Positions 42,207 through 51,242 of a DNA stretch of 64,000 nt are shown here, piece after piece; positions within the stretch are counted from its first letter, which is position 1; every line of letters begins with the position of its first letter. The notes below the pieces were generated by a model, which ran no database searches, was not told where the DNA came from, and saw only the letters and a list, made by a program, of their open reading frames with translations. The position numbers and the translations under genes were made by a program. This DNA comes from Flavobacterium sp. (lineage in GTDB: Bacteria; Bacteroidota; Bacteroidia; Flavobacteriales; Flavobacteriaceae). The DNA lies in contig JAHEZJ010000023.1 in the NCBI GenBank assembly GCA_023251135.1, positions 44,720-108,719 on the forward strand, given 5' to 3'.

Positions 42207-43226
42207 TTACTGAAAATTTAAAATTAGACCAAAAAGACTTGTATTTGCTGCCAATGTATATCTGGAATACGAATAATTAAATTTTAATCTATTCATTTTT
42301 AAACCAAATCCCACCGAAACTCCTGAAAAATTACGCTGTTCATTCACCCGTAATTCTTCTCCCCTTCTAAAGTTATATCCTAAACGCAAGTTAAATGCTT
42401 TTTTGGGAAAAAGTTCAACTCCTAAAACCACATGTCTCAAAGCGTTATTGACAAACGACACTTTCTCTTTACTTACTGATCCATCGATGCCGGTTTCTCC
42501 ACGAACGGGATTCGAAAAAGAGATATTCCACTGTTGCAAATTTTCTAATGAAAGATGCCAGCGAAGGGGCACATGCTCTAATTCCTGCGAAACTCCTGCC
42601 ACGATTTCAAATGGTAAATTTTCCTTAATTCCTGAATACGTGGTAAATTGTGTACCAATATTGCGTATTACTAAAGCCAAATTTACGTCATTTTTTTCAA
42701 TTACATACAAAAATCCTAAATCAATTGCACCTCCAATTGAATTATAACTCTCTAACGTTGAAGTCACTAACTTCATGTTTGCACCAATATGCAAATCGGT
42801 AAACGGAACATTATAAGCATACCCTAACGAAAGTGCGCCCTCACTCCCCGTAAAATCTGAGGTAGCCTGTCCGTTTTCATCATAACCTTCAAATGAACCA
42901 TAGTTAACATAACTTACTCCTGCATAAAACGTCTGCACATGCCTGTCGTAAGTATAAGCGTAAGAAGCAGTTCCATAAGAAGCTTCTCCGTAATAACTTC
43001 CATAATTCATCGCAAGATGATTGTCCATGTCTTCATTCAAAGCTGCCGGGTTAGACATAACCTGGTTGACATCTTCATCGTAAATGGTTATCGTTTTTCC
43101 TCCTAATGCTGCCTGTCTTGGCGAGGTTGTTAAATTCAAGAACTGATAGGTGTAGCGCCCTCCTATTTGCCCATAACTTATGGAGCAAATCGATACTAAT
43201 AAAAATAAAACAAATTGTTTTAACAT
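42207..43226 (-). CDS. porQ: Type IX secretion system protein PorQ
   Basis: A 339-residue outer-membrane barrel with signal peptide (ending SISYGQ). The PorQ opening QFLNLTTSPRQAALGGKTI and MSNPAALNEDMDNHLAMNY are characteristic of this UPF0164/PorV-like family. PorQ works with PorZ, PorU and PorV in the cell-surface attachment complex that joins type IX cargo to anionic lipopolysaccharide. The gene sits between lon and the L,D-transpeptidase pair, on the same strand. It starts before a repeat-rich gap. Confidence 0.92.
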   Translation of the reverse strand: MLKQFVLFLLVSICSISYGQIGGRYTYQFLNLTTSPRQAALGGKTITIYDEDVNQVMSNPAALNEDMDNHLAMNYGSYYGEASYGTASYAYTYDRHVQTFYAGVSYVNYGSFEGYDENGQATSDFTGSEGALSLGYAYNVPFTDLHIGANMKLVTSTLESYNSIGGAIDLGFLYVIEKNDVNLALVIRNIGTQFTTYSGIKENLPFEIVAGVSQELEHVPLRWHLSLENLQQWNISFSNPVRGETGIDGSVSKEKVSFVNNALRHVVLGVELFPKKAFNLRLGYNFRRGEELRVNEQRNFSGVSVGFGLKMNRLKFNYSYSRYTLAANTSLFGLILNFQ

Positions 43227-43289
43227 TCTTTTGGGGCGATCCTATAGTGGGATAACGCAAGTGCGAAGATAAAATTATATCATTGATAA

Positions 43290-43550
43290 AAATAAATTAC
43301 AATAAAAAAAATCCAAATTTCAAAATCCCAAATTCCAAAGCTGATAGCGTACATTAAATTCCAATAAAAAAACTCCAAATTCCAAAGCGGATCGCTCCTA
43401 TTAAATTCCAAATTTTCAAATCCCAAATTCCAATAAATAAATCCCAAATTCCAAAGCTGAAACCTTAGACTAAATTCCAATAAAAAAATTCCAAACTCCA
43501 AAACTGATCGCTCAGATTGGAATTTGGAATTTATATTTTGGAATTTGAAG
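43290..43550. repeat. AAATTCCAA repeat array, 47-bp period, with inverted end
   Basis: CCAAAGCTGAT-like units start near 43335, 43382, 43451 and 43498, giving spacings of 47, 69 and 47. The units are joined by TAAATTCCAATAAAAAAA. At the right end (43517-43550) the pattern appears in reverse (TTGGAATTTGGAATTT), so the whole can fold back. The small frame across it, which repeats phrases like WNLGF, is an artefact. It fills the gap between lon and porQ. Confidence 0.8.
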
Positions 43551-43561
43551 TCTACTCTAGA

Positions 43562-46015
43562 CTATTTCAGCGTTTTCGCGTTCTTAACGTTCTGATCGGT
43601 CAGGGCCAAAGCCAGCACTTCGCTCATTTCTTTTACGTAGTGAAAAGTAAGTCCTTCTAAATACTCTTCTTTAATTTCATCAATATCACTTTTATTTTCA
43701 TGACATAAGATGATTTCTTTAATGTTAGCTCTTTTGGCCGCCAGGATTTTTTCTTTAATTCCACCTACCGGTAAAACTTTACCACGCAGTGTAATTTCTC
43801 CTGTCATCGCCATACTTTTCTTTACTTTCTTTTGTGTCAGTAACGAAACTAAAGACGTCAACATGGCGATACCAGCACTTGGTCCGTCTTTTGGCGTTGC
43901 TCCTTCCGGTACATGCAAGTGGATGTTGTATTTTTGGAACAATTCAACATTCAGTCCTAGTTTTTTAGCATTGGCTTTGATGTATTCTAAAGCAATTGTT
44001 GCCGATTCTTTCATAACATTACCAAGGTTTCCGGTAATGGTCAAAGCTCCTTTTCCTTCAGAAATTAACGATTCTATAAACAAAATATCTCCTCCAACAC
44101 TTGTCCAGGCCAAACCTGTAACAACTCCGGCAATATCATTGTTTTCATATTTATCACGCTCCAGTCTTGGTACCCCCAAAACTTTCACGATATCTTCATC
44201 GGTTACTTTTTTATTGTACTCCTCTTCCATTGCAACTGATTTTGCTGCATTACGAATTACCTGAGCAATTTTAGTTTCAAGGTTACGAACTCCGGATTCA
44301 CGTGTATATCCTTCTACGATTTTTTCCAGTTGTTTTTTTCCAATGCTCAAATCTTTAGTAGTCAATCCGTGCGCTTCCAATTGTTTTGGAAAAAGGTGTC
44401 TTTTGGCAATTTCCACTTTTTCTTCAATGGTATAACCAGACATTTTAATAACTTCCATTCTGTCGCGCAAGGCAGGCTGAATGGCCGACATATTGTTTGA
44501 GGTTGCGATAAACATTACTTTAGATAAGTCATATCCCATTTCAAGGAAGTTGTCATAAAAAGCATTATTTTGCTCCGGATCTAATACTTCCAATAAAGCA
44601 GAAGAAGGATCGCCGCTGTTACCGCTTGACAATTTATCAATCTCATCCAGAATAAAAACAGGATTTGAAGTTCCGGCTTTTTTCAAACTTTGAATGATTC
44701 GTCCCGGCATAGCCCCGATATAGGTTTTTCTGTGTCCGCGAATTTCGGCTTCATCACGTAAACCTCCTAAAGAGATACGTACATATTCACGCCCTAAAGC
44801 TTCAGCAACAGAACGTCCGATAGAAGTTTTACCAACTCCCGGAGGCCCCGTTAAACATATAATTGGCGATCTCATATCGTTACGAAGTTTCAATACAGCC
44901 AAATGTTCGATCATTCTTTTCTTTACTTCTTCAAGTCCAAAATGATCTTTATCTAATACTTTCTGTGCATGTTTTAAATCGAATTTATCTTTAGAATATT
45001 CGCCCCAAGGCAATTCTAAAAATAACTCCAAATAGTTGCGCTGAATGCCAAAATCAGGTGATTGTGGGTTCATTCTTCGCATTTTAGACAGTTCTTTCTC
45101 GAAATGTTTCTGCGTTTTCTCGTCCCACTTTTTAGCTTTTGCCTTCTGCCCCATTTCGTCCATTTCTTCCTCCTGCGAAACGCCTCCCAATTCTTCCTGA
45201 ATGGTTTTCATTTGCTGGTGCAAGAAATATTCACGCTGCTGCTGGTCTAAATCAAAACGTACTTTTGACTGAATGTCGTTTTTCAGTTCTAATTTTTGAA
45301 GCTCCACGTTCATATAACGCAAGGTTTCAAGCGCACGATCTTTTAATCCGTTTATAGACAACAAACCTTGTTTCTCTTTTACAGATAAGTTCATGTTAGA
45401 AGAAACAAAGTTGATTAAGAACGACTGGCTTTCAATGTTTTTAATCGCAAAAGTAGCTTCTGACGGAATGTTTGGACTCTCTTTAATAATTTGAATCGCC
45501 AATTCTTTTACAGAATCCAAAATCGCTTTAAATTCCGTATCGTCTTCTTCCGGACGCTCTTCCGAAACTTCTTTGATTGTGGCAGTGATATAAGGTTCTT
45601 CTGAAACTACTTCGTCAATTTCAAAGCGTTTTTTTCCTTGAAGGATAACAGTTACGTTCCCGTCAGGCATTTTTAAAACGCGAAGAATTCTGGCTACGGT
45701 TCCAATTTTATGAATATCATCTTTAGACGGATCTTCGTCTTCTTCATTAATCTGAGAAACCACCCCAATAATTTTTCCGCCGGCATTGGCATCATTAATT
45801 AGTTTGATTGATTTATCTCTTCCTGCTGAAATTGGAATCACAACACCCGGAAATAAGACGGTATTGCGCAATGGCAAAATAGGTAACGAGAGCGGAAGCT
45901 CCTCGTTGTTCATTTCCTCTTCGTCTTCCGGAGTTAATAATGGAATCAAATCTGCCTCCGAGTCAAATTCCTGAAGTGACAGATTGTCAATTGTGAGTAT
46001 TTTATGGTTTGACAT
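43562..46015 (-). CDS. lon: ATP-dependent protease Lon
   Basis: Endopeptidase La, 817 residues, usual length. It has the N-terminal LON substrate-binding domain ([18 protein letters not shown]), a coiled-coil middle, the AAA+ module with Walker [14 protein letters not shown] and Walker B FILDEIDK, and the protease domain with catalytic dyad Ser713 (DGPSAGIAM) and Lys756 (GGIKEKILA). It degrades misfolded and regulatory proteins in the cytoplasm. It is divergent from the ECF sigma factor gene across 286 bp. No CIRCE element is visible there. Confidence 0.97.
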   Translation of the reverse strand: MSNHKILTIDNLSLQEFDSEADLIPLLTPEDEEEMNNEELPLSLPILPLRNTVLFPGVVIPISAGRDKSIKLINDANAGGKIIGVVSQINEEDEDPSKDDIHKIGTVARILRVLKMPDGNVTVILQGKKRFEIDEVVSEEPYITATIKEVSEERPEEDDTEFKAILDSVKELAIQIIKESPNIPSEATFAIKNIESQSFLINFVSSNMNLSVKEKQGLLSINGLKDRALETLRYMNVELQKLELKNDIQSKVRFDLDQQQREYFLHQQMKTIQEELGGVSQEEEMDEMGQKAKAKKWDEKTQKHFEKELSKMRRMNPQSPDFGIQRNYLELFLELPWGEYSKDKFDLKHAQKVLDKDHFGLEEVKKRMIEHLAVLKLRNDMRSPIICLTGPPGVGKTSIGRSVAEALGREYVRISLGGLRDEAEIRGHRKTYIGAMPGRIIQSLKKAGTSNPVFILDEIDKLSSGNSGDPSSALLEVLDPEQNNAFYDNFLEMGYDLSKVMFIATSNNMSAIQPALRDRMEVIKMSGYTIEEKVEIAKRHLFPKQLEAHGLTTKDLSIGKKQLEKIVEGYTRESGVRNLETKIAQVIRNAAKSVAMEEEYNKKVTDEDIVKVLGVPRLERDKYENNDIAGVVTGLAWTSVGGDILFIESLISEGKGALTITGNLGNVMKESATIALEYIKANAKKLGLNVELFQKYNIHLHVPEGATPKDGPSAGIAMLTSLVSLLTQKKVKKSMAMTGEITLRGKVLPVGGIKEKILAAKRANIKEIILCHENKSDIDEIKEEYLEGLTFHYVKEMSEVLALALTDQNVKNAKTLK

Positions 46016-46301
46016 AATAGTATATAAGTCGTTTTGTCATTAAATATTTTATACTAGCCGTAAATATAACTGTATATACGATAGTTTCTGCTATAAGTAT
46101 GTAAAGTGTTTCATTTACATGATAAGCCGTAAAAATAGACAATCATTATGCCAAAACCAAAAAAGACAGTTTTGAAATTAAACTTCGAGGGCCAAATAAT
46201 ACCAGAAAGAGAACTATTTTGAAAAAAAATAAAATTAATTTTATCAAAAGTGTAACAAACCAAAAAAAGCAAAGTCATTATTAAAAACTAGCAACAATTA
46301 C

Positions 46302-46856
46302 TTGAGTATAAATAACCAGAATATCGAAGAATTAATCGCGCTTTGTAAGGAGAACAACCAAAAAGCTCAGTTCGAAATTTACAATCGTTATTGTAAAGCT
46401 ATGTACAATGTGGCCTTCCGCATTGTGAAAGATGAACATTTTGCACAAGACGTCATGCAGGAAGGTTTTCTAAAAGCTTTTACAAAAATTAACGACTATA
46501 AACAAGAAGTAGCATTTGGTGCGTGGTTAAAAAGAATAATTATCAATTACAGTATTGATTTTTATAAAAAGAATAATGCTTTCCAGGCAGAAGATTTAAG
46601 CAAGACCCTTTATAAGATAGAGGAAAATGACAGTGTATTAAGTGACAGCATTGACATGAATTCGCTTAAGGTGAAACAGGTCTTAGATACGATTTCGAAC
46701 CTGAAAGACAATTACCGGATGGTGTTAACCCTATTTTATATAGAGGGTTACGATCAGGAGGAAATTAGCGAAATTTTAAACATTAGTTACGCCAATTGCC
46801 GCACAACGCTAAGCAGAGCAAAAGAAAGTTTACGAAAAAAATTAGAGGAGATATGA
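46302..46856 (+). CDS. ECF-family RNA polymerase sigma factor
   Basis: A 184-residue sigma-70-like factor: region 2 (YNRYCKAMYNVAFRIVKDEHFAQDVMQEGFLKAF, in parts, residues ~25-60) and region 4 (NLKDNYRMVLTLFYIEGYDQEEISEILNIS, in parts, ~130-170) are intact. The only sensible start is TTG at 46302; no ATG is found upstream in the open frame and the next internal ATG would delete region 2. The next gene overlaps its stop by 4 bp (ATGA) and encodes the likely membrane anti-sigma factor. Divergent from lon. Confidence 0.92.
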   Translation: MSINNQNIEELIALCKENNQKAQFEIYNRYCKAMYNVAFRIVKDEHFAQDVMQEGFLKAFTKINDYKQEVAFGAWLKRIIINYSIDFYKKNNAFQAEDLSKTLYKIEENDSVLSDSIDMNSLKVKQVLDTISNLKDNYRMVLTLFYIEGYDQEEISEILNISYANCRTTLSRAKESLRKKLEEI

Positions 46857-47392
46857 AAAAGGAAAATGACAATTTAGATCAGTTATTTAAAAAATTTGAA
46901 AATCAATGGGATGTTGAGGAACTAAGTTCGGATCATCAGCTGAATTTCTTGAATAAATTAAACCAAAAACAACCTAAAAAGAAAAATCATACGGTTTGGG
47001 CAATTGCTGCTTCAATTGTGGTACTGTTGAGTGTGTCTCTATTTTACAACAGCTACCAGGAACCTAAACAGTATAAGTTTGCTTCGAAGGAAGCCCAAAG
47101 AACCGATTCGATATTCAGCATTTTAATCGATAATGAGCTAGTTAAATTAAAAGAAAAAAGTTCTCCTGAAAATGAGCAGATTATTAGCGATGCCTTAAAA
47201 CAAATGAAGGTATTCGATGCCGATTATGCAAAAATTATAAACGAATTGCAGAAAAATGGCGAAAACAAACAAATTATTTATGCCATGATCAGTAATCTGG
47301 AAACCCGAATTTCCTTTTTACAAACTGTTTTAAAACGAATTGAAGAAAATGAAAATTTTAAAAATAATACCACACATGAAAAAACATTATAA
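46853..47392 (+). CDS. Putative membrane anti-sigma factor
   Basis: A 179-residue protein starting at ATG 46853, which overlaps the sigma stop codon; an upstream start in the same frame would be inside the sigma gene. A charged ~50-residue cytoplasmic part (DNLDQLFKKFENQWDVEELS) precedes one transmembrane helix (HTVWAIAASIVVLLSVSLFY, about residues 46-65) and a periplasmic helical domain. There is no classical zinc-binding ZAS motif (no HxxxCxxC), so the anti-sigma role rests on position and topology. Similar sigma/anti-sigma pairs with downstream DUF4097 and GIN proteins occur in flavobacteria. Confidence 0.7.
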   Translation: MKKENDNLDQLFKKFENQWDVEELSSDHQLNFLNKLNQKQPKKKNHTVWAIAASIVVLLSVSLFYNSYQEPKQYKFASKEAQRTDSIFSILIDNELVKLKEKSSPENEQIISDALKQMKVFDADYAKIINELQKNGENKQIIYAMISNLETRISFLQTVLKRIEENENFKNNTTHEKTL

Positions 47393-48437
47393 AATACTCA
47401 TCCTGTTTCTTTTGCTTCCTTTTTTAGGATTCTCAAATGACGATAATTACAGTACCAAGCAAAAGAACATTAAAAAAACCTACATCGTAAATTCGAACGC
47501 AGGTATTGATATTGATAACAAATACGGTGACATCACAGTCAGTACCTGGAACGAGGATAAAATTGACATTGACATTACCATTAAAGTTACCAGCAACAAT
47601 GAAGATTGGGTTAACGCAAAACTCAACAGTATTGACGTAGACATTACCGCTCTTAAATCAATGGTTACTGCCGTTACAAACATTGGTAATTCATCTTTAA
47701 AAAGTAAAGGAAGCGCTAATTTTTTCGAAATTAATTATGTGATTAAAATTCCGAAAAACGGGACTGTAAAGCTTAATAATAAGTACGGAAATATTACCGC
47801 TTTGACCCTGGAATCTACCACTGATATTACCTGCAAATACGGTAAAATAGTGTTGGGAAAACTAAATGGTTCAAACAATCGAATTGAACTGGGGTATTGC
47901 CAGAACTCTACAATTGATTACATCAAAAACGGAGGTATTGAAGCGCGTTATTCGAACTTAAAGATAAACGAGTCCGGAAATTTAACGATAGATGCCAATT
48001 ATACTGATTTGTATATCCTTCAGGAAGGCCAAAACATCAAATACGATAGTAATTATTGTACTTTTAAGCTGCAAAAAATCAACTCGTTGACAGGTTCCGG
48101 AAATTATTTAAGTGTTTCCGTTGGAGATTTATTAGGTAATCTGAATGTCGACACTGCTTATTCGAAAATAAATGTGGAAACGCTTACTGAAAAACAAAAA
48201 AATGTAAACATCAACAGCAGTTATACCAATGTATCACTAGGATACAGTGCTAATCTTGCTTTTGATTTTGATATCAATACCAAATACGGAAGTATTAAAT
48301 ATGACAATTCATTAGATACTTCGGTAGCAGAAACTAAGAGCAATTCTAAAAGGATAAGCGGTTTCAACAAGAAAAAAGGGCAAAGCAAGATAGCAGTAAC
48401 CACCAGCTATGGCAATGCAGCATTAATCAAAAAATAA
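47376..48437 (+). CDS. Exported beta-helical (DUF4097-like) protein
   Basis: A 353-residue periplasmic protein starting at 47376 (MKKHYKILILFLLLPFLGFS signal), overlapping the anti-sigma gene by 17 bp. The body is made of short repeating strands with the motif KYG: NKYGDITV, NKYGNITA, CKYGKIVL, TKYGSIKY and TSYGNAAL, spaced through the chain, as expected for a right-handed beta-helix of the DUF4097/adhesin type. It likely forms a pair with the following GIN-domain protein and could be the sensor or the effector of the ECF system. Function unknown. Confidence 0.75.
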   Translation: MKKHYKILILFLLLPFLGFSNDDNYSTKQKNIKKTYIVNSNAGIDIDNKYGDITVSTWNEDKIDIDITIKVTSNNEDWVNAKLNSIDVDITALKSMVTAVTNIGNSSLKSKGSANFFEINYVIKIPKNGTVKLNNKYGNITALTLESTTDITCKYGKIVLGKLNGSNNRIELGYCQNSTIDYIKNGGIEARYSNLKINESGNLTIDANYTDLYILQEGQNIKYDSNYCTFKLQKINSLTGSGNYLSVSVGDLLGNLNVDTAYSKINVETLTEKQKNVNINSSYTNVSLGYSANLAFDFDINTKYGSIKYDNSLDTSVAETKSNSKRISGFNKKKGQSKIAVTTSYGNAALIKK

Positions 48438-48458
48438 CAATCTTAAAACAACCAAAAA

Positions 48459-49190
48459 ATGAAAAAATCAGTTCAATTATTAGTTTGCAGTGCGCTTTTA
48501 TTCAGTTCTATTGCCAATGCACAATGGTCTAACAAAAAAGTAAAAGGTAATGGCCATGTCGTTACTGAAACCAGAACGACTTCTGATTATGATGCTATAA
48601 AAGTTTCCGGCTTTTTTGATGTTGATTTAGTGGCAGGAAAAGAAGGAAAAATTATAGTAAAAGGAGAGCAAAATTTACTGGCTTCCATAAAAGTGGAAGT
48701 CGAAGATAATGTTTTAAAAGTTTATACTGAAAAAGGGGTTAACCTCTCACCAAGCCTTGGCAAAAAGATTGAAGTAACAGTTCCTTTTGAAACCATCTCG
48801 GCATTGACGCTATCCGGTTCGGGAGATGTTCAATCCAAAGATCCTATCAAAAGCGACAAGTTCCTGGCTAAATTGTCAGGTTCAGGGAACTTTAATCTGG
48901 CGGTAAACGCTACTGATCTTGAGTTAAATTTAAGCGGATCAGGAGATGTAAGCTTAAAAGGAAATACGGCTAACTTTGTTACTAAATTATCAGGTTCGGG
49001 AGATATCGATGCAGCGAATCTTAAATCAAAAAATACAGATGTAACCATTTCGGGTTCAGGCGACATTCGCGTAAACTGTACTGAAAGTTTAACCGGGAGA
49101 GTTTCGGGTTCAGGGGATATTAAATACACAGGAAATCCTGAAAAACGTGACGTAAAAGTTTCGGGATCAGGAAGTATCTCAAAAGCATAA
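48459..49190 (+). CDS. GIN-domain (DUF2807) auto-transporter-adhesin head protein
   Basis: A 243-residue exported protein with signal peptide (ending SIANAQ) and a DUF2807 beta-helix. The SGSG tetrad occurs at residues 119, 140, 159, 178, 198, 216 and 235, a period of 18-21 residues. Each marks one coil turn and is mostly followed by D-[VI]. It starts 21 bp after the previous gene and is followed by a strong terminator at 49199-49275, closing the sigma operon. GIN proteins are found on the Bacteroidota cell envelope; role unknown. Confidence 0.88.
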   Translation: MKKSVQLLVCSALLFSSIANAQWSNKKVKGNGHVVTETRTTSDYDAIKVSGFFDVDLVAGKEGKIIVKGEQNLLASIKVEVEDNVLKVYTEKGVNLSPSLGKKIEVTVPFETISALTLSGSGDVQSKDPIKSDKFLAKLSGSGNFNLAVNATDLELNLSGSGDVSLKGNTANFVTKLSGSGDIDAANLKSKNTDVTISGSGDIRVNCTESLTGRVSGSGDIKYTGNPEKRDVKVSGSGSISKA

Positions 49191-49198
49191 TTTCAAAA

Positions 49199-49275
49199 AA
49201 GCTCAATAATAAAAGAACTTTATCATCATCAAATCAAAGAACAAACAGCACTATTCTTCTTTTATTATTGAGCTT
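49199..49275 (+). terminator. Terminator of the ECF sigma operon
   Basis: AAGCTCAATAATAAAAGAA (49199-49217) and its exact complement (49257-49275) make a 19-bp stem around a 39-nt loop, followed by AATCTTTT. It lies 8 bp after the GIN gene and 38 bp before the serine hydrolase gene. Confidence 0.75.
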
Positions 49276-49313
49276 AATCTTTTAAAACCAGTATTCATCC
49301 AAAATTAAAACTA

Positions 49314-51143
49314 ATGAAACAAACTCTTTTAGTTTCGCTTCTGGTTTTCTCCTGTACCTTCTCTTTTGCTCAAATAACAACAACTTCAAAAATCAAATCT
49401 CTGGACAGCTTAAAAAGCAGCACCACGGAAATGATGTCAAAATACAATCTTAAAGGCTTAAGTGTCGCTGTTTTCGAGAACTACCAAGTAATCTGGACCA
49501 GTCAATGGGGTGTGAAAGCTGCAAATTCTGAAGAAAAAATCGATCAGCATACTGCTTTCTCTACAGCCTCAATATCAAAACCTATAGTGGCCATCGTTTG
49601 TGCGATGCTGGAAGAAAAAGGACTAATCAACCTTGACGCTCCCATCTCAAAAGACCTTAAAACATGGCAATTGCCTAACAGCGCTTTGACCAAAGATAGT
49701 CCGGTTACCTGGAAACAGCTGTTATCGCATACTGCCGGAACAAGTCAGAGTGGTTTTGAGGATTATTATGAGGGAGATTCTATCCCTACTATCGAACAAA
49801 GTCTGCAGGGCAAATTACTGCCTCGTTCTAAAAAACCTATTGAATTTCTTTTTAAACCCGGAACCGACTGGCAATACAGCGGTGGCGGTTATGTAATTGT
49901 GCAGTGTGCGCTCGAAAATCATTTCAAAAAGCCATTGGCGCAGCTTGTAAAAGAAAATCTGCTTGATCCTTTACAGCTGCAAAATTCAACAATGCTTCAG
50001 CCCAATGAAAATGGCTTTCTAACCAATGTTGCCAAAGTACATAACCATAATGGAAAAATAATCCGAACAGGGATTCCTATAACGCCTCAGGTCGCGCCTT
50101 CGGGATTGTGGTCTACCCCTGCTGATTTAGCTTTAATTGCAATCGAAATACAAAAAGCATTAGCAGGAAAAGGCAATAAAGTTATTTCGAAAGCTGTGGC
50201 CACTAAGGTTACAAACATTGTTACGATGAAAGGTCCGCGTGGCTGGAGTTACGGCTGGCAGAGAAGTTTGGGATACGGAAATCTGGACTGGTTCTCGCAT
50301 GATGGTTCTAATACCGGAACCGGAGGCGATTTGCTCGCCACAATGAAAAATGGTAATGGGATTGCCATTTTAGCCAATGGTGATAAACCCAACAGGCTTC
50401 CTGTAATGTCTTATATCGAAAAAGAAGTTATCACAAAACTAGGCTGGTCGAAACCAATCAAAACACATCCTATCACAATTCCATCCCACTTGAAAGAAGC
50501 TATAAAAGGTTATTATACTGAAATTCTCTACGGTTATGACGGATTGGGGACGACTAAAATAATTGAAGAAGATAATTTACTTTATCTCTGCTCTCCGTTT
50601 TTAAAAGAAAATTTTGATACCGAGAAAAACCGAATGTATTATCTGGGAAATAATACTTTTAAAATCGACAATTACCCCAACCAGATCCATTTTAACTTAC
50701 TCAATACTAAATTACAAGCCATAACCATCACCCGTTCAACGGATACAACCCGATTTTTACATCTTACGCTGGAACAAATCAGAACGCCGCAAACGCAGTT
50801 GATCGAACTATTCAGTGAGCATACGTTTGAAACAGCCTTAACTGAATTTAAAAAGTTAAGATTAAAATACCCTGCTTATAATTTTGAAGATGATCTCAAT
50901 ACTTTAGGATATACTTTATTCAGTAAAAAACTAACAGATCTTTCGGTTCAGATCTTTACACTTAATTGCACTGAACATCCAAATTCTGCAAATGCTTTTG
51001 ACAGTTTGGGTGAAATTTATGAAGCAATTGGTCAATTAGGTCCTGCCAAAGAAAATTATTTAAAATCACTGGAGCTAAATCCTAAAAATGAAAATGCTGC
51101 GCAAATGCTTTCAAAAATCAATACGCAGCTTAAGTCTAAATAA
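49314..51143 (+). CDS. Class C beta-lactamase-like serine hydrolase with TPR tail
   Basis: A 609-residue exported protein (signal ending FSFAQ). Residues ~30-390 are a beta-lactamase/transpeptidase-like (PF00144) fold: the nucleophile is Ser86 in STASISKP (SxxK), the YxN-equivalent is QYSGGGYV (Tyr ~188) and HDGSNTGTGGD is the KTG-equivalent. A DUF3471-type beta domain follows, then a TPR (ANAFDSLGEIYEAIGQLGPAKENYLKSLELNPKNENA in parts). Such enzymes are usually peptidases or esterases acting on D-amino acid peptides, not true beta-lactamases. It is monocistronic between two terminators. Confidence 0.87.
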   Translation: MKQTLLVSLLVFSCTFSFAQITTTSKIKSLDSLKSSTTEMMSKYNLKGLSVAVFENYQVIWTSQWGVKAANSEEKIDQHTAFSTASISKPIVAIVCAMLEEKGLINLDAPISKDLKTWQLPNSALTKDSPVTWKQLLSHTAGTSQSGFEDYYEGDSIPTIEQSLQGKLLPRSKKPIEFLFKPGTDWQYSGGGYVIVQCALENHFKKPLAQLVKENLLDPLQLQNSTMLQPNENGFLTNVAKVHNHNGKIIRTGIPITPQVAPSGLWSTPADLALIAIEIQKALAGKGNKVISKAVATKVTNIVTMKGPRGWSYGWQRSLGYGNLDWFSHDGSNTGTGGDLLATMKNGNGIAILANGDKPNRLPVMSYIEKEVITKLGWSKPIKTHPITIPSHLKEAIKGYYTEILYGYDGLGTTKIIEEDNLLYLCSPFLKENFDTEKNRMYYLGNNTFKIDNYPNQIHFNLLNTKLQAITITRSTDTTRFLHLTLEQIRTPQTQLIELFSEHTFETALTEFKKLRLKYPAYNFEDDLNTLGYTLFSKKLTDLSVQIFTLNCTEHPNSANAFDSLGEIYEAIGQLGPAKENYLKSLELNPKNENAAQMLSKINTQLKSK

Positions 51144-51154
51144 TATTGCAGTAA

Positions 51155-51208
51155 AACACGAATTCCACGAATTAGCACTAATGTGTGTCAATTCGTGGAA
51201 TTCGTGTT
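51155..51208. terminator. Palindromic repeat acting as bidirectional terminator
   Basis: AACACGAATTCCACGAATT (51155-51173) and its exact complement (51190-51208) are a 19-bp stem with a 16-nt loop, followed by ATTTTTTTTA on the plus strand. It lies between two convergent genes. Its CACGAATTyCACGAA core is the same as in the repeat at 8125-8200, and a decayed piece is at 52605-52615. Confidence 0.8.
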
Positions 51209-51242
51209 ATTTTTTTTATACTTCTATCCACACGATAGCTTT

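Noticed and set aside
43280-43501. 73-aa open frame with repeated WNLGF phrases
   Set aside because: It is the translation of the AAATTCCAA repeat array, with no start signal or family resemblance.
46016-46301. Heat-shock (CIRCE) control of lon
   Set aside because: No TTAGCACTC-N9-GAGTGCTAA element is present in the intergenic region.
49314-51143. True beta-lactamase resistance gene
   Set aside because: SxxK and Y are present but the KTG position is HDG, and a DUF3471-type domain and TPR follow; this is the broad class C-like esterase/peptidase group.
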